64,000 bases of DNA from Wenyingzhuangia fucanilytica (lineage in GTDB: Bacteria > Bacteroidota > Bacteroidia > Flavobacteriales > Flavobacteriaceae). Where the stretch lies: contig NZ_CP014224.1 of assembly GCF_001697185.1 (NCBI RefSeq), forward strand, positions 1,550,001 to 1,614,000, written 5' to 3'. The position numbers and the translations under genes were made by a program. Each line of letters begins with the position of its first letter. Within the stretch, counting starts at the first letter, position 1. Positions 1-7,561 of the stretch are shown here, one piece after another. The notes beneath the pieces were generated by a model. The model did not search any database, had not been told where the DNA came from, and saw only the letters and a list, made by a program, of their open reading frames with translations.

Positions 1-1386
1 ACCAACTTTGTCTAAAAAGCCTAAACGGTTGTTGATTTCTACCAACAATCTTTTTCCAATTTCAGCATCGTATTTGTTTAATGATAAGTTTTTCATGAAC
101 TGCGTTAACTCATCAATAGGTAAGTTTATCAATTCATTGATGTTTTTATCTCCTACAAAAACATTGTTGGTTTCTGGCCTTAAACGAGTTCCTTTACAAG
201 TGGTACATTTGGTTTTACCTCGGTAACGAGATAACATGACACGGAACTGAATTTTATAACTTTTAGATTCTAAATACTTGAAAAAATCGTGAATTCCCTC
301 AAAAGATTTGGTTCCGTTCCACACCAATTCTTTTTGTGCTTCGGTTAATTCAAACCAAGGCTTATGTACAGGAATATCGTATTCAAAAGCATAATTGATC
401 AAAGCATTTTTGTAATCAGAACTGCTTTCTCCTTTCCAAGGAGCAATACAATCTTCGTAAATAGAAAGAGAAGTATTGGGAATGACTAATTCTTCATCAA
501 CACCAATAACATTTCCATACCCTTCACAAGTAGGGCAGGCTCCATAAGGATTGTTAAAACTAAAAAAATGAGTGTTGGGCTCGTAAAAAGTCATGCCATC
601 TAACTCAAACTTATTGCTAAATTCTCTTGTAGATTTATTATTTAGGTTTTCTAAAACACAAAGTCCTTTTCCCTCATAAAAAGCAGTTTGAATAGAATCT
701 GCCAAACGATTATAATAATCTTCATCATCTTTAACAACAATTCTGTCAATCACCAAATTCAGCTTTGTTTTTTTAGTGATTTTAGAAGCATCAACCTCTT
801 CAATTCTATAGGTTTCTTCATCAACCTTAATTCTTGCATACCCTTGTTGAACCAAAATTTGCAAAGCTTTATCAGCATCTCTATCGCCTAAATCATAAGG
901 AGCTAATAATAACAGTTTTGTTCTTTCCTCTAAAGATTTTAGATGGTTAATAACATCAGAAACCGTTTCTTTTTTTACTTCGTTCCCCGAAATAGGAGAG
1001 ATGGTTTTACCAATACGAGCGTATAAAAGTTTTAGGTAATCGTATATTTCTGTAGTAGTTCCCACGGTAGAACGTGGGTTAGAGGAGTTTACTTTTTGCT
1101 CAATAGCAATAGCAGGAGCAATTCCCTTGATATAATCTACCTTAGGTTTGTTTAGTTTTCCTAAAAACTGACGAGCATAAGATGATAAACTTTCTACATA
1201 CCTACGTTGTCCTTCGGCATATAAAGTATCAAAAGCCAAGCTAGATTTTCCTGAACCGGATAAACCTGTAATTACCACTAATTTGTTTCTTGGAATGGCT
1301 ACATCAATATCTTTTAAATTGTGTAAACCAGCACCTTTGATTAATATGTATTCTTTAGGAGATAATTTTTCTAGTACTTGACTCAT
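1..1386 (-). CDS. uvrA: Excinuclease ABC subunit A, N-terminal half (runs off the left edge)
   Basis: This is the DNA-damage recognition ATPase of nucleotide excision repair, which works with UvrB. The frame opens at ATG 1386-1384 (MSQVLEKLSPKEYILIKGAG) and stays open to base 1, giving 462 residues of a family usually near 940. The first ABC Walker A is seen as GLSGSGKSS (about residues 40-48), followed by the UvrA-typical SLAFDTLYAEGQRRYVESLS. Two Cys pairs, CPTC (read around 530) and CTTC (around 205), fit the family's zinc modules in ATPase domain I. The second ATPase half must lie to the left. It is divergent from the sigma-factor gene across 188 bases. The identity is certain; only truncation by the window limits the call. 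Confidence 0.97.
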   Translation of the reverse strand, partial: MSQVLEKLSPKEYILIKGAGLHNLKDIDVAIPRNKLVVITGLSGSGKSSLAFDTLYAEGQRRYVESLSSYARQFLGKLNKPKVDYIKGIAPAIAIEQKVNSSNPRSTVGTTTEIYDYLKLLYARIGKTISPISGNEVKKETVSDVINHLKSLEERTKLLLLAPYDLGDRDADKALQILVQQGYARIKVDEETYRIEEVDASKITKKTKLNLVIDRIVVKDDEDYYNRLADSIQTAFYEGKGLCVLENLNNKSTREFSNKFELDGMTFYEPNTHFFSFNNPYGACPTCEGYGNVIGVDEELVIPNTSLSIYEDCIAPWKGESSSDYKNALINYAFEYDIPVHKPWFELTEAQKELVWNGTKSFEGIHDFFKYLESKSYKIQFRVMLSRYRGKTKCTTCKGTRLRPETNNVFVGDKNINELINLPIDELTQFMKNLSLNKYDAEIGKRLLVEINNRLGFLDKVG

Positions 1387-1574
1387 GAATGATGCTTGTG
1401 TTGAGAATGTAAAAATAATTTATTTGATGCAATATGAAACCAAAAGATGAGATTATATAAATTCATGAGTAATTAAATTTTTGGTATATTTATTGCTCCT
1501 AAAGAATTAATATTAACGCTAAAATCAATTGCTTATTCCACAAAATTACATCAACTAATAAAAGTAATTAATAG

Positions 1575-2162
1575 ATGGATTTTACACCTAAGCACTCAGA
1601 TGCTGTCCTAGTTTCTATGTATATAAAGGGAAACGAAGATTGCTTGTCTGAATTGATTTCTAGACACCAAGAAAAAATATTTGGTTATATATATTCTAAA
1701 ACTTTTGATAAGGAACTTTCTGATGATCTTTTTCAAGACACCTTTATTAAAATAATTCACACTTTAAAAAGAGGAAAATACAACGAAGAAGGTAAGTTTT
1801 TGCCTTGGGCTTTGCGTATTGCCCATAATTTAACCATGGATTATTACCGTGATAAAAAGCGAAAAAAAACAAAATACGCATCTGAAAATTATGATGTTTT
1901 TGATTTTTTAGCCGCAGAAGATTTAAATGCAGAAGATAAAATTGAGTTAGAACAAACGCTAAATAAAATTACAAATCTGATTGATTTTTTACCTGCAGAC
2001 CAACAAGAAGTACTAAGAATGAGAATTTTTATGGACTCTAGTTTTAAAGAAATTGCAGAACATACCAATGTAAGTATAAACACTGCTTTGGGAAGAATGC
2101 GATATGCCTTAATTAATTTGAGAAAAATTTTAGAAGAAAAAGAAGTAGTAAAAAATAATTAA
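1575..2162 (+). CDS. ECF-type RNA polymerase sigma factor (sigma-70 family)
   Basis: A 195-residue alternative sigma factor. Sigma region 2 is visible at about residues 20-95 (ELISRHQEKIFGYI, then DLFQDTFIKI, then LPWALRIAHNLTMDYYRDKK). Region 4 is at about 135-185 (FLPADQQEVLRMRIF, then the helix-turn-helix around SFKEIAEHTNVSINTALGRM). The length and absence of sigma-1.1 and region 3 fit the ECF class. No classical anti-sigma gene with a membrane segment follows. Instead a 52-residue ORF comes 52 bases later. It is divergent from uvrA. The targets cannot be told from the sequence. Confidence 0.93.
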   Translation: MDFTPKHSDAVLVSMYIKGNEDCLSELISRHQEKIFGYIYSKTFDKELSDDLFQDTFIKIIHTLKRGKYNEEGKFLPWALRIAHNLTMDYYRDKKRKKTKYASENYDVFDFLAAEDLNAEDKIELEQTLNKITNLIDFLPADQQEVLRMRIFMDSSFKEIAEHTNVSINTALGRMRYALINLRKILEEKEVVKNN

Positions 2163-2214
2163 AACAATAAAAGCATATATCTGTCGTTGTAATAATAAAT
2201 TTAAACATAGATAT

Positions 2215-2373
2215 ATGACAAAAAACTACTCTGACGCTTCATTTAACAAAAAGATGAACACCCTTAATTTACAACCGAAAAAAGAAACTGTTTCTTTTTT
2301 ATTAAGTTTTTCAAAATCCCTAAGCATTGTGAAAGGAAACATGTTAAAAGAAATAAGGTTTGACAAAAATTAA
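2215..2373 (+). CDS. Small conserved-type protein downstream of the sigma factor (52 aa)
   Basis: The ORF opens at ATG 2215 (MTKNYSDASFNKKMNTLNLQ) and ends at TAA 2371-2373. The protein is soluble and Lys/Ser/Leu-rich, with no signal peptide or membrane helix. The segment LNLQPKKETVSFLLSFSKSL looks like a conserved core; from memory, similar short proteins follow flavobacterial ECF sigma genes, which I could not verify here. It is probably co-transcribed with the sigma factor, and the last codons form the left arm of the terminator hairpin. A role as a small partner or modulator of the sigma factor is inference from position only. Confidence 0.6.
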   Translation: MTKNYSDASFNKKMNTLNLQPKKETVSFLLSFSKSLSIVKGNMLKEIRFDKN

Positions 2374-2388
2374 TGTCAAACCTTATTT
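2351..2388. terminator. Bidirectional intrinsic terminator between the small ORF and nth
   Basis: A perfect 15-bp inverted repeat (2351-2365 with 2374-2388, 8-base loop) ends in T-rich sequence on the right and A-rich sequence on the left. It lies between convergent genes and overlaps the end of both coding regions: the small ORF's stop codon is in the loop, and nth ends at 2388. Confidence 0.85.
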
Positions 2389-3044
2389 TATTTTTTCTTT
2401 TTTAAATATTCTTCTATCACTGTTTTTCTACCAATGGTTTTGGTAATGATATCTTTATCTAAATCCCAACCTCTAGCAGGGGAATATTCACGTCCGTAAT
2501 AAATAATTTGCAAATGTAATTTGTTCCAAGTATGTTCTGGAAATAAACGTTTGGCATCTTTTTCTGTTTGTTCTACGTTTTTTCCATTGGTCAATCCCCA
2601 CCTGTACATCAATCTATGAATGTGAGTGTCTACAGCAAAAGCAGGAATGTTAAAAGCCTGACTCATGACCACACTAGCAGTTTTATGTCCCACAGCAGGT
2701 AAAGCCTCTAAATCTTTAAAATTAGCAGGAACTTTTCCATCGTGCTTATCAATTAAAATTTGAGAAAGACCGTGAATCCCTTTAGATTTCATAGGAGACA
2801 AACCAACTGGTTTGATGATTTCTCTAATTTCATCAACAGATAACTTAATCATATCATAAGGATTGTCTGCTTTGGCAAATAATAATGGTGTAATAGTGTT
2901 TACACGAGCATCGGTACTTTGGGCAGACATCAACACCGCAATTAATAAAGTATAAGGATCTTTATGATCTAAAGGAATGGGTGTCTCAGGATATAAATCT
3001 TCTAAAGTATCTAGTACAAATTGTACTTTTTCTTGTTTTAACAT
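2388..3044 (-). CDS. nth: Endonuclease III (DNA glycosylase/AP lyase) without an iron-sulfur motif
   Basis: A base-excision-repair glycosylase for oxidised pyrimidines, 218 residues. The helix-hairpin-helix is seen at about 115-126 (LPAVGHKTASVV) with the catalytic lysine at residue 121, and the catalytic aspartate is in VDTHIHR at residue 139. These match the Lys and Asp of the E. coli enzyme. Unusually, the C-terminal four-cysteine loop that binds a 4Fe-4S cluster in E. coli Nth is absent: the tail reads IYYGREYSPARGWDLDKDII with no cysteine at all. It is convergent with the sigma-factor unit and divergent from the MFS gene. Confidence 0.93.
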   Translation of the reverse strand: MLKQEKVQFVLDTLEDLYPETPIPLDHKDPYTLLIAVLMSAQSTDARVNTITPLLFAKADNPYDMIKLSVDEIREIIKPVGLSPMKSKGIHGLSQILIDKHDGKVPANFKDLEALPAVGHKTASVVMSQAFNIPAFAVDTHIHRLMYRWGLTNGKNVEQTEKDAKRLFPEHTWNKLHLQIIYYGREYSPARGWDLDKDIITKTIGRKTVIEEYLKKKK

Positions 3045-3184
3045 AGGTATCAGTTTCCTGTCAAAAGTAAGTATTTCTATATAAAATTACAGGAGTAGCT
3101 ATCATTTGTTTAGACTTTGCTATAGTATGAGAAAATAAACTTTTTAATTTTAAAATTATCCCTGTATATTTTTACTTTTACTTC

Positions 3185-4414
3185 ATGAAAAAGTTTATCC
3201 CCGCTTATTTACTAACCTTTGTAAATGTTTTAGGTTTTAGTTTATTAATGCCAATTCTTCCTTTTGTGGTTGATAGTTATGGAGCCCCTAAATGGGTGTT
3301 TGGTTTGTTAATAACACTATATAGTGCTTTTCAGTTTATAGGAGCGCCTTTATTAGGTTCTATGTCTGATGCCAAAGGAAGAAAGCCCATTTTATTAATT
3401 AGCCAAGCAGGAACTTTATTAAGTTGGATTATATTCATCATAGCTATTTGTTTGCCTGAATATCAAATTTTAGGGTTTGCATTGCCATTGTGGATTGTGG
3501 CTTTGTCTAGAATTTTAGATGGAATTACAGGAGGAAACACTTCTGTTACCAATGCCTATGTAAGTGATATGACTACCCTAAAAGAAAAATCATACATATT
3601 TGGTTATTTAGGAGGAATTGTTGGAGTAGGAATGATTATTGGTCCTGGTTTAGGAGGAATTACAGCTTCAACCCCAATAGGATATTTAGGAACTTTATTA
3701 ACGTCTGTATTAATTTCTACTGTTACTTTAATCACTATTTTTAAATGGTTAAAAGAATCTCATCCGGTAGAAAAAAGAACTTTAAAGCAAAAAGTAAGTT
3801 TGTGGGAAGTGATTTATATTCCGTTAAGAATTAAAAAAGTAGATCCTTCGCCTATGATTAAAGTTTTGTTTTCTATGAAATTTTTCTTTTCGGCCATGAT
3901 GGGATTTTACATAGGAACCATGGCACTTTTTTTAATTGATTTGTTTGGTTTTAATGTAAAAGAATTAGGTTTTTTTATGTTTATTATTGGTTTGTTCCTA
4001 TCATTTAATCAAGCTTTTGTTTCAAAGTTTTTTATTCAAAAATTAGGAGCTTTTAAAACATTAATTTTAGGATTACTTTGTTGTGCTGTTGGATTAGTTG
4101 CCATTACATTAACCAAAAATATTTGGCTATTTATTCCTTCTTATTATATATTAAACCTTGGACTTTCTTTATGTTTTCCTGTGTTTAATTCTTTAATATC
4201 TGTAAATGCCAATCCTAAAAAACAAGGAGAGATTATGGGAATTAGCGAGGCGATTAACTCTTTTTGTATGGCTTGTTTTCCTGTTGTTTCGGCCATTATA
4301 TATACTGCCATAGGAAGTAATTTATATCGCTTATTAATCATTTTGCCTCTTATGGCATTGATATTTGCGTTTGTTGGAGTTAAAAAATATGGGAAAAGTA
4401 CTTTTCAGGGGTAG
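3185..4414 (+). CDS. MFS transporter, TetA-like drug exporter family
   Basis: A 409-residue inner-membrane protein with about twelve hydrophobic segments, starting MKKFIPAYLLTFVNVLGFSL. The major-facilitator motif A between helices 2 and 3 is visible as GSMSDAKGRKPILL (about residues 58-71), and the second half carries a related loop. The acidic and basic residues in early loops fit a proton antiporter of the TetA/multidrug type, but the substrate cannot be read from sequence. It stands alone, divergent from nth by 140 bases, and is followed by degraded sequence rather than an operon partner. Confidence 0.85.
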   Translation: MKKFIPAYLLTFVNVLGFSLLMPILPFVVDSYGAPKWVFGLLITLYSAFQFIGAPLLGSMSDAKGRKPILLISQAGTLLSWIIFIIAICLPEYQILGFALPLWIVALSRILDGITGGNTSVTNAYVSDMTTLKEKSYIFGYLGGIVGVGMIIGPGLGGITASTPIGYLGTLLTSVLISTVTLITIFKWLKESHPVEKRTLKQKVSLWEVIYIPLRIKKVDPSPMIKVLFSMKFFFSAMMGFYIGTMALFLIDLFGFNVKELGFFMFIIGLFLSFNQAFVSKFFIQKLGAFKTLILGLLCCAVGLVAITLTKNIWLFIPSYYILNLGLSLCFPVFNSLISVNANPKKQGEIMGISEAINSFCMACFPVVSAIIYTAIGSNLYRLLIILPLMALIFAFVGVKKYGKSTFQG

Positions 4415-4438
4415 ATACTTATATTTAGTTAGAAAATA

Positions 4439-4504
4439 ATGAATAGAATACTAGTAACAGGAGGTACAGGAAATATTGGAAAATGGGTAGTCCATTATTT
4501 ATGA
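4439..4504 (+). pseudogene. Truncated NAD(P)-binding (NmrA/SDR-like) gene remnant
   Basis: A 21-codon ORF starting at ATG 4439 reads MNRILVTGGTGNIGKWVV and stops after HYL at TGA 4502-4504. This is the classic N-terminal beta strand and GxxGxxG dinucleotide-binding loop of an extended SDR/NmrA-type protein, which should continue for a further 200-300 residues. No continuation is found in any frame. The cut looks like a deletion junction joined to the fragment that follows. Confidence 0.7.
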
Positions 4505-4583
4505 AAATTTAGCTGAATCAATAGATAACTCTCTTGGTTATTGTGCTGGAAAGGAACTATATTTATTCTTTCAAGAATTATAA
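4500..4583 (+). pseudogene. C-terminal fragment of an unrecognised gene
   Basis: Immediately at the break of the NmrA-like remnant, a different frame reads YENLAESIDNSLGYCAGKEL followed by YLFFQEL and a stop at 4581-4583. It has no start codon of its own and looks like the tail of a soluble protein. Together with the preceding remnant it suggests that a deletion fused the head of one gene to the tail of another. The family is not recognised. Confidence 0.4.
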
Positions 4584-4598
4584 TAAAAATAAGTTATA

Positions 4599-4955
4599 AT
4601 GATAAAATATATATTATACTCAATTTATAAATTTTGTTCCAGAGGAGATAAGGCAAAAAAAAATGGAATGGAAGATATAGCTTACACTTCATTCTTAGTT
4701 ATACTTTCAATTATACCAACTATAGTTATTGGTGTTTTTTTGAAAAAAAAAGGTTTTATTTTATTTCAAAACCATAGTATTTTCAATAAAATATATTACT
4801 TTATAATTTTTATGTCTGTTTCGTTTGTCTGGAGTAAATTGTTAAAAAAAAAATGGATAGAGAAGATAAAGTTAACTAAGGATCAAATGAAAAAAAACAG
4901 GTTTTATTTTTGGGGATTTATATTAATACTACTTATATGGTTTATAGTAAAATGA
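4599..4955 (+). CDS. Hypothetical small membrane protein (118 aa)
   Basis: Starts at ATG 4599, 15 bases after the upstream gene fragment. Three hydrophobic segments are visible: about residues 28-48 (SFLVILSIIPTIVIGVFL), 63-80 (KIYYFIIFMSVSFVW) and 100-117 (FYFWGFILILLIWFIV). They are separated by very Lys-rich loops, which suggests an integral inner-membrane protein. No family is recognised. The surrounding sequence is unusually AT-rich and contains gene remnants, so this may be an acquired or relict gene. Confidence 0.5.
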   Translation: MIKYILYSIYKFCSRGDKAKKNGMEDIAYTSFLVILSIIPTIVIGVFLKKKGFILFQNHSIFNKIYYFIIFMSVSFVWSKLLKKKWIEKIKLTKDQMKKNRFYFWGFILILLIWFIVK

Positions 4956-5065
4956 AAGATGAACGAGTTGAAATTCTTAAGGTTTTTAAGACCCGCTTTT
5001 TAGACTCTGACAGTTTAAATATAAAAAATCAGTACCTATTTACGCTATTACAAATTATGAGTTAA
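4952..5065 (+). CDS. Possible small ORF coupled to the 118-aa membrane protein (37 aa)
   Basis: The ATG at 4952 overlaps the stop of the preceding gene in an ATGA arrangement, the usual signature of translational coupling. The product begins MKDERVEILKVFKTRFLDSD and ends 37 residues later at TAA 5063-5065. It is not recognised. It could be a real small protein, or the start of a larger gene that has lost its remainder in this decayed stretch. The rest of the gap to bcp holds nothing else I can support apart from a putative promoter. Confidence 0.3.
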   Translation: MKDERVEILKVFKTRFLDSDSLNIKNQYLFTLLQIMS

Positions 5066-5203
5066 ATCAAAATCATTATAAATTTTAAGACTATTTCTTT
5101 GTTAATTATAAGTAAAGATAAGCTAATAACAACTTTTGTTTTTAGCTACTATCTAATTCTTAACTTTCCTTGTCTACAATTTAGTCATCCTAACTGCTTT
5201 CTC

Positions 5204-5211
5204 TATATTTG
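5204..5211 (+). promoter_or_regulatory. Putative -7 element for the bcp-idi operon
   Basis: TATATTTG matches the Bacteroidota housekeeping -7 consensus TAnnTTTG and lies 23 bases before the bcp start codon. The -33 region is weak: only TTA at 5181-5183, with a 20-base spacer. Confidence 0.5.
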
Positions 5212-5234
5212 TGGTTCTTTAAAAACAATAATAT

Positions 5235-5687
5235 ATGGAGATGTTAAAAGTAGGAGATAAAGCTCCTAATTTTGAAGCGATAGATCAGAATGAAAAAACA
5301 GTAAAATTAAGCGATTTTGCAGGAAAAAAATTAGTTGTTTTCTTTTATCCTAAAGCAAGTACTCCTGGTTGTACAGTAGAAGCCTGTAATTTAAGAGACA
5401 ATTACCAAACTTTTTTAGCTCAGAATTATGAGGTGGTAGGAGTAAGTGCAGATTCTGTAAAAAGACAATCAAATTTTGCCAACAAACAAGAGTTGCCTTT
5501 TTCTTTATTGGCAGACGAAGACAAAAAAGTGATTGAGGCTTTTGGTGTTTGGGGGCCTAAAAAGTTTATGGGTAAAGAATATGATGGAATTCATAGAACT
5601 ACTTTTGTGATTGATGAAAATGGTATCATCATTGAGGTAATTACCAAAGTAAAAACCAAAGAGCATACCGCTCAAATTTTAAAATAA
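5235..5687 (+). CDS. bcp: Thioredoxin-dependent thiol peroxidase (BCP/PrxQ peroxiredoxin)
   Basis: A 150-residue cytoplasmic peroxiredoxin that reduces hydrogen and organic peroxides. The peroxidatic cysteine is residue 46 in TPGCTVEAC and the resolving cysteine is five residues later (C51), the pattern of the two-cysteine PrxQ/BCP group. The thioredoxin-like fold is evident from KLVVFFYPKAST and the C-terminal TTFVIDENGII. Translation may start at ATG 5235 or at the second Met (5241). It is the first gene of a run of closely spaced genes on the plus strand. Confidence 0.94.
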   Translation: MEMLKVGDKAPNFEAIDQNEKTVKLSDFAGKKLVVFFYPKASTPGCTVEACNLRDNYQTFLAQNYEVVGVSADSVKRQSNFANKQELPFSLLADEDKKVIEAFGVWGPKKFMGKEYDGIHRTTFVIDENGIIIEVITKVKTKEHTAQILK

Positions 5688-5691
5688 ATAT

Positions 5692-6204
5692 ATGGATCAA
5701 GTTATTCTTGTAAACGAGCAAGACGAACCAATAGGAACCATGGAGAAAATAGAAGCACATGAAAAAGCTTTGTTACACAGAGCCTTTTCCGTTTTTGTTT
5801 TTAATGATGCTGGAGAATTAATGTTGCAACAACGTGCAGCAGATAAATATCACTCACCTTTGTTGTGGACCAACACTTGTTGTAGCCATCAAAAAGTAGG
5901 GGAAACTAACGTACAAGCTGGTAAACGAAGACTACAAGAAGAAATGGGCTTTAGTACAGAATTAAAAGATGTATGTTCTTTTATTTATAAAGCTCCTTTT
6001 GATAATGGTTTAACAGAGCATGAATTTGATCATGTGTTAACAGGTGTATATAATGATGAACCTAATTTAAATCCAGAGGAAGCAGAAGCTTATAAGTGGA
6101 TGAAGTTAGAAGACGTAAAAGTAGATATAGAAAAGAATCCTGAAATTTATACTGCTTGGTTTATTATTATTTTCGAAAAGTTTTACGAGTTTATTAGTCA
6201 ATAA
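5692..6204 (+). CDS. idi: Isopentenyl-diphosphate delta-isomerase, type 1
   Basis: Interconverts IPP and DMAPP for isoprenoid synthesis. The 170-residue protein has the Nudix-like core with GKRRLQEEMGF at about 77-87, the catalytic-cysteine motif NTCCSH (C64) at about 61-66, and the conserved glutamates in EHEFDHV at about 109-115. N-terminal histidines in EAHEKALLHRAF fit the metal site. It begins four bases after bcp and its stop overlaps the next start (TAATG), so the genes are probably translated from one message. Confidence 0.95.
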   Translation: MDQVILVNEQDEPIGTMEKIEAHEKALLHRAFSVFVFNDAGELMLQQRAADKYHSPLLWTNTCCSHQKVGETNVQAGKRRLQEEMGFSTELKDVCSFIYKAPFDNGLTEHEFDHVLTGVYNDEPNLNPEEAEAYKWMKLEDVKVDIEKNPEIYTAWFIIIFEKFYEFISQ

Positions 6205-6407
6205 TGGAAAAGATTAAGAGAAAGTTTTTTGTAGGAATCATCTTTGCAGTAGCAGCCAGTTTGGTAAGTGTTTTGGTAAATTACCACAGTAATTTATGGG
6301 AATTAGTAAAGTATAATGCAGAAAGTATAGGTCTTAATTTTTTACTTTTCTTTTTAGCCGGTTATGTGCTTTTAGGAAACTTATTTGCAAATAAAAAAGT
6401 TGATTAA
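6204..6407 (+). CDS. Small two-helix membrane protein (67 aa)
   Basis: The start codon overlaps the idi stop by one base. Two hydrophobic segments are visible at about residues 8-26 (FFVGIIFAVAASLVSVLV) and 43-60 (LNFLLFFLAGYVLLGNLF), separated by a polar loop. No catalytic motif or known family is recognised. Tight coupling to idi and the PTPS-like gene indicates a genuine gene, but gives no function. Confidence 0.75.
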   Translation: MEKIKRKFFVGIIFAVAASLVSVLVNYHSNLWELVKYNAESIGLNFLLFFLAGYVLLGNLFANKKVD

Positions 6408-6409
6408 TC

Positions 6410-6820
6410 ATGGAGATTACCGTACATAGAGTTGCTTATTTTAATGCAGCCCACCGCTTGTTTAGACCTGATTGGGATGATGCTAAAAACTTTGAGGTTT
6501 TTGGTAAGTGTAGCAATCCTAATTATCATGGTCATAATTACGAGTTGGTGGTATCTGTTACAGGACCTATAGACCAAGAAACAGGTTTTGTAATGGATTT
6601 AAAAATCTTAAAAAAACTGATTAAGTTAGAGGTAGAAGATACCTTAGATCATAAAAATTTAAATTTAGAAATACCTGAATTTAAATCGACAAATCCTACG
6701 GCTGAAAATATTTCAATTTATATATGGAATAAGTTAAGAACTCACATTCCATCTCACTTAAAATTGGCGATTACTTTATATGAAACGCCAAGAAATTACG
6801 TAACTTATTCAGGAAAATAA
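6410..6820 (+). CDS. 6-pyruvoyl-tetrahydropterin synthase / QueD family enzyme
   Basis: A 136-residue T-fold enzyme that acts on dihydroneopterin triphosphate. Zinc ligands are seen as H15 (AAHRL) and H40/H42 (YHGHNY). The catalytic cysteine C34 sits in FGKCSNPNYHGHNY, a spacing like that of the eukaryotic-type PTPS, and the Asp-His pair is in LDHKNLN (80-81). In bacteria such proteins usually make 6-carboxytetrahydropterin for queuosine (QueD), but the Cys motif leaves true PTPS activity open. It starts two bases after the 67-residue gene. No other queuosine or biopterin gene is adjacent. Confidence 0.88.
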   Translation: MEITVHRVAYFNAAHRLFRPDWDDAKNFEVFGKCSNPNYHGHNYELVVSVTGPIDQETGFVMDLKILKKLIKLEVEDTLDHKNLNLEIPEFKSTNPTAENISIYIWNKLRTHIPSHLKLAITLYETPRNYVTYSGK

Positions 6821-6826
6821 TTTATT

Positions 6827-7561
6827 ATGAAAGTAATTGCAATGATTCCTGCTCGTTTACAAGCGACCAGATTTCCTAAAAAACTATTAAGAGATTTATG
6901 TGGTAAAACGGTAATTACCAGAACTTATGAAGCTACTGTAAACACCGGTTTGTTTGATGCCGTTTATGTAGTAACAGATAGTGATGAAATCAAAGCTGAA
7001 ATAGAAAATAACGGGGGACAAGTAATTATGAGTCTAAAAGAACACGAGTGTGGTTCTGATAGGATTTCCGAAGCAGCCGATATGGTTGCAGGAGATATCA
7101 TTATTAACGTTCAGGGAGATGAGCCATTTACTAGAATAGAGCCTTTAGAAGATTTAATTGAGGTTTTTAAAAACGATATCAAAGGAGAAATTGCTGTAGC
7201 TTCTTTGGTTCATACCATGGAAGATTGGCATGAAATTGTAAACCCTAACAATGTAAAAGTTGTTTTAGACAATAATAATTGTGTTATGTATTTTTCTAGG
7301 GCTCCAATACCGCATCCTAGAGACAAAGAAGTTGATGTAAAATACTACAAACACATTGGAATTTATGCTTTTAGAAGACATGCTTTGTTAAATTTTCCTA
7401 AAATGAAAATGTGTCAGAATGAAGCTACTGAAAAGTTAGAAGGAATCCGTTTTTTAGAACATGGAATGAAAATGAAAATGGTAGAAACTCCTTTTAAAGT
7501 AATTGGTATTGATACTCCAGAAGATTTAGAAAAAGCAAAACAATTATTACAAAATGGCTAA
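6827..7561 (+). CDS. kdsB: 3-deoxy-manno-octulosonate cytidylyltransferase (CMP-KDO synthetase)
   Basis: Activates KDO with CTP for lipopolysaccharide inner-core synthesis. The 244-residue protein opens with the nucleotide-binding motif IPARLQATRFPKKLL (residues 7-21) and has NVQGDEPF (about 91-98), both diagnostic of KdsB. Length is normal. It ends 8 bases inside the following HAD gene. A KdsC-like phosphatase of the same pathway is encoded separately at 17614-18141. Confidence 0.95.
   Translation: MKVIAMIPARLQATRFPKKLLRDLCGKTVITRTYEATVNTGLFDAVYVVTDSDEIKAEIENNGGQVIMSLKEHECGSDRISEAADMVAGDIIINVQGDEPFTRIEPLEDLIEVFKNDIKGEIAVASLVHTMEDWHEIVNPNNVKVVLDNNNCVMYFSRAPIPHPRDKEVDVKYYKHIGIYAFRRHALLNFPKMKMCQNEATEKLEGIRFLEHGMKMKMVETPFKVIGIDTPEDLEKAKQLLQNG

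Noticed and set aside
1387-1574. Promoter of the sigma-factor gene
   Set aside because: TATATTTA is present but misses the final G of the -7 consensus and no -33 box is in register, so I did not list it as a feature.
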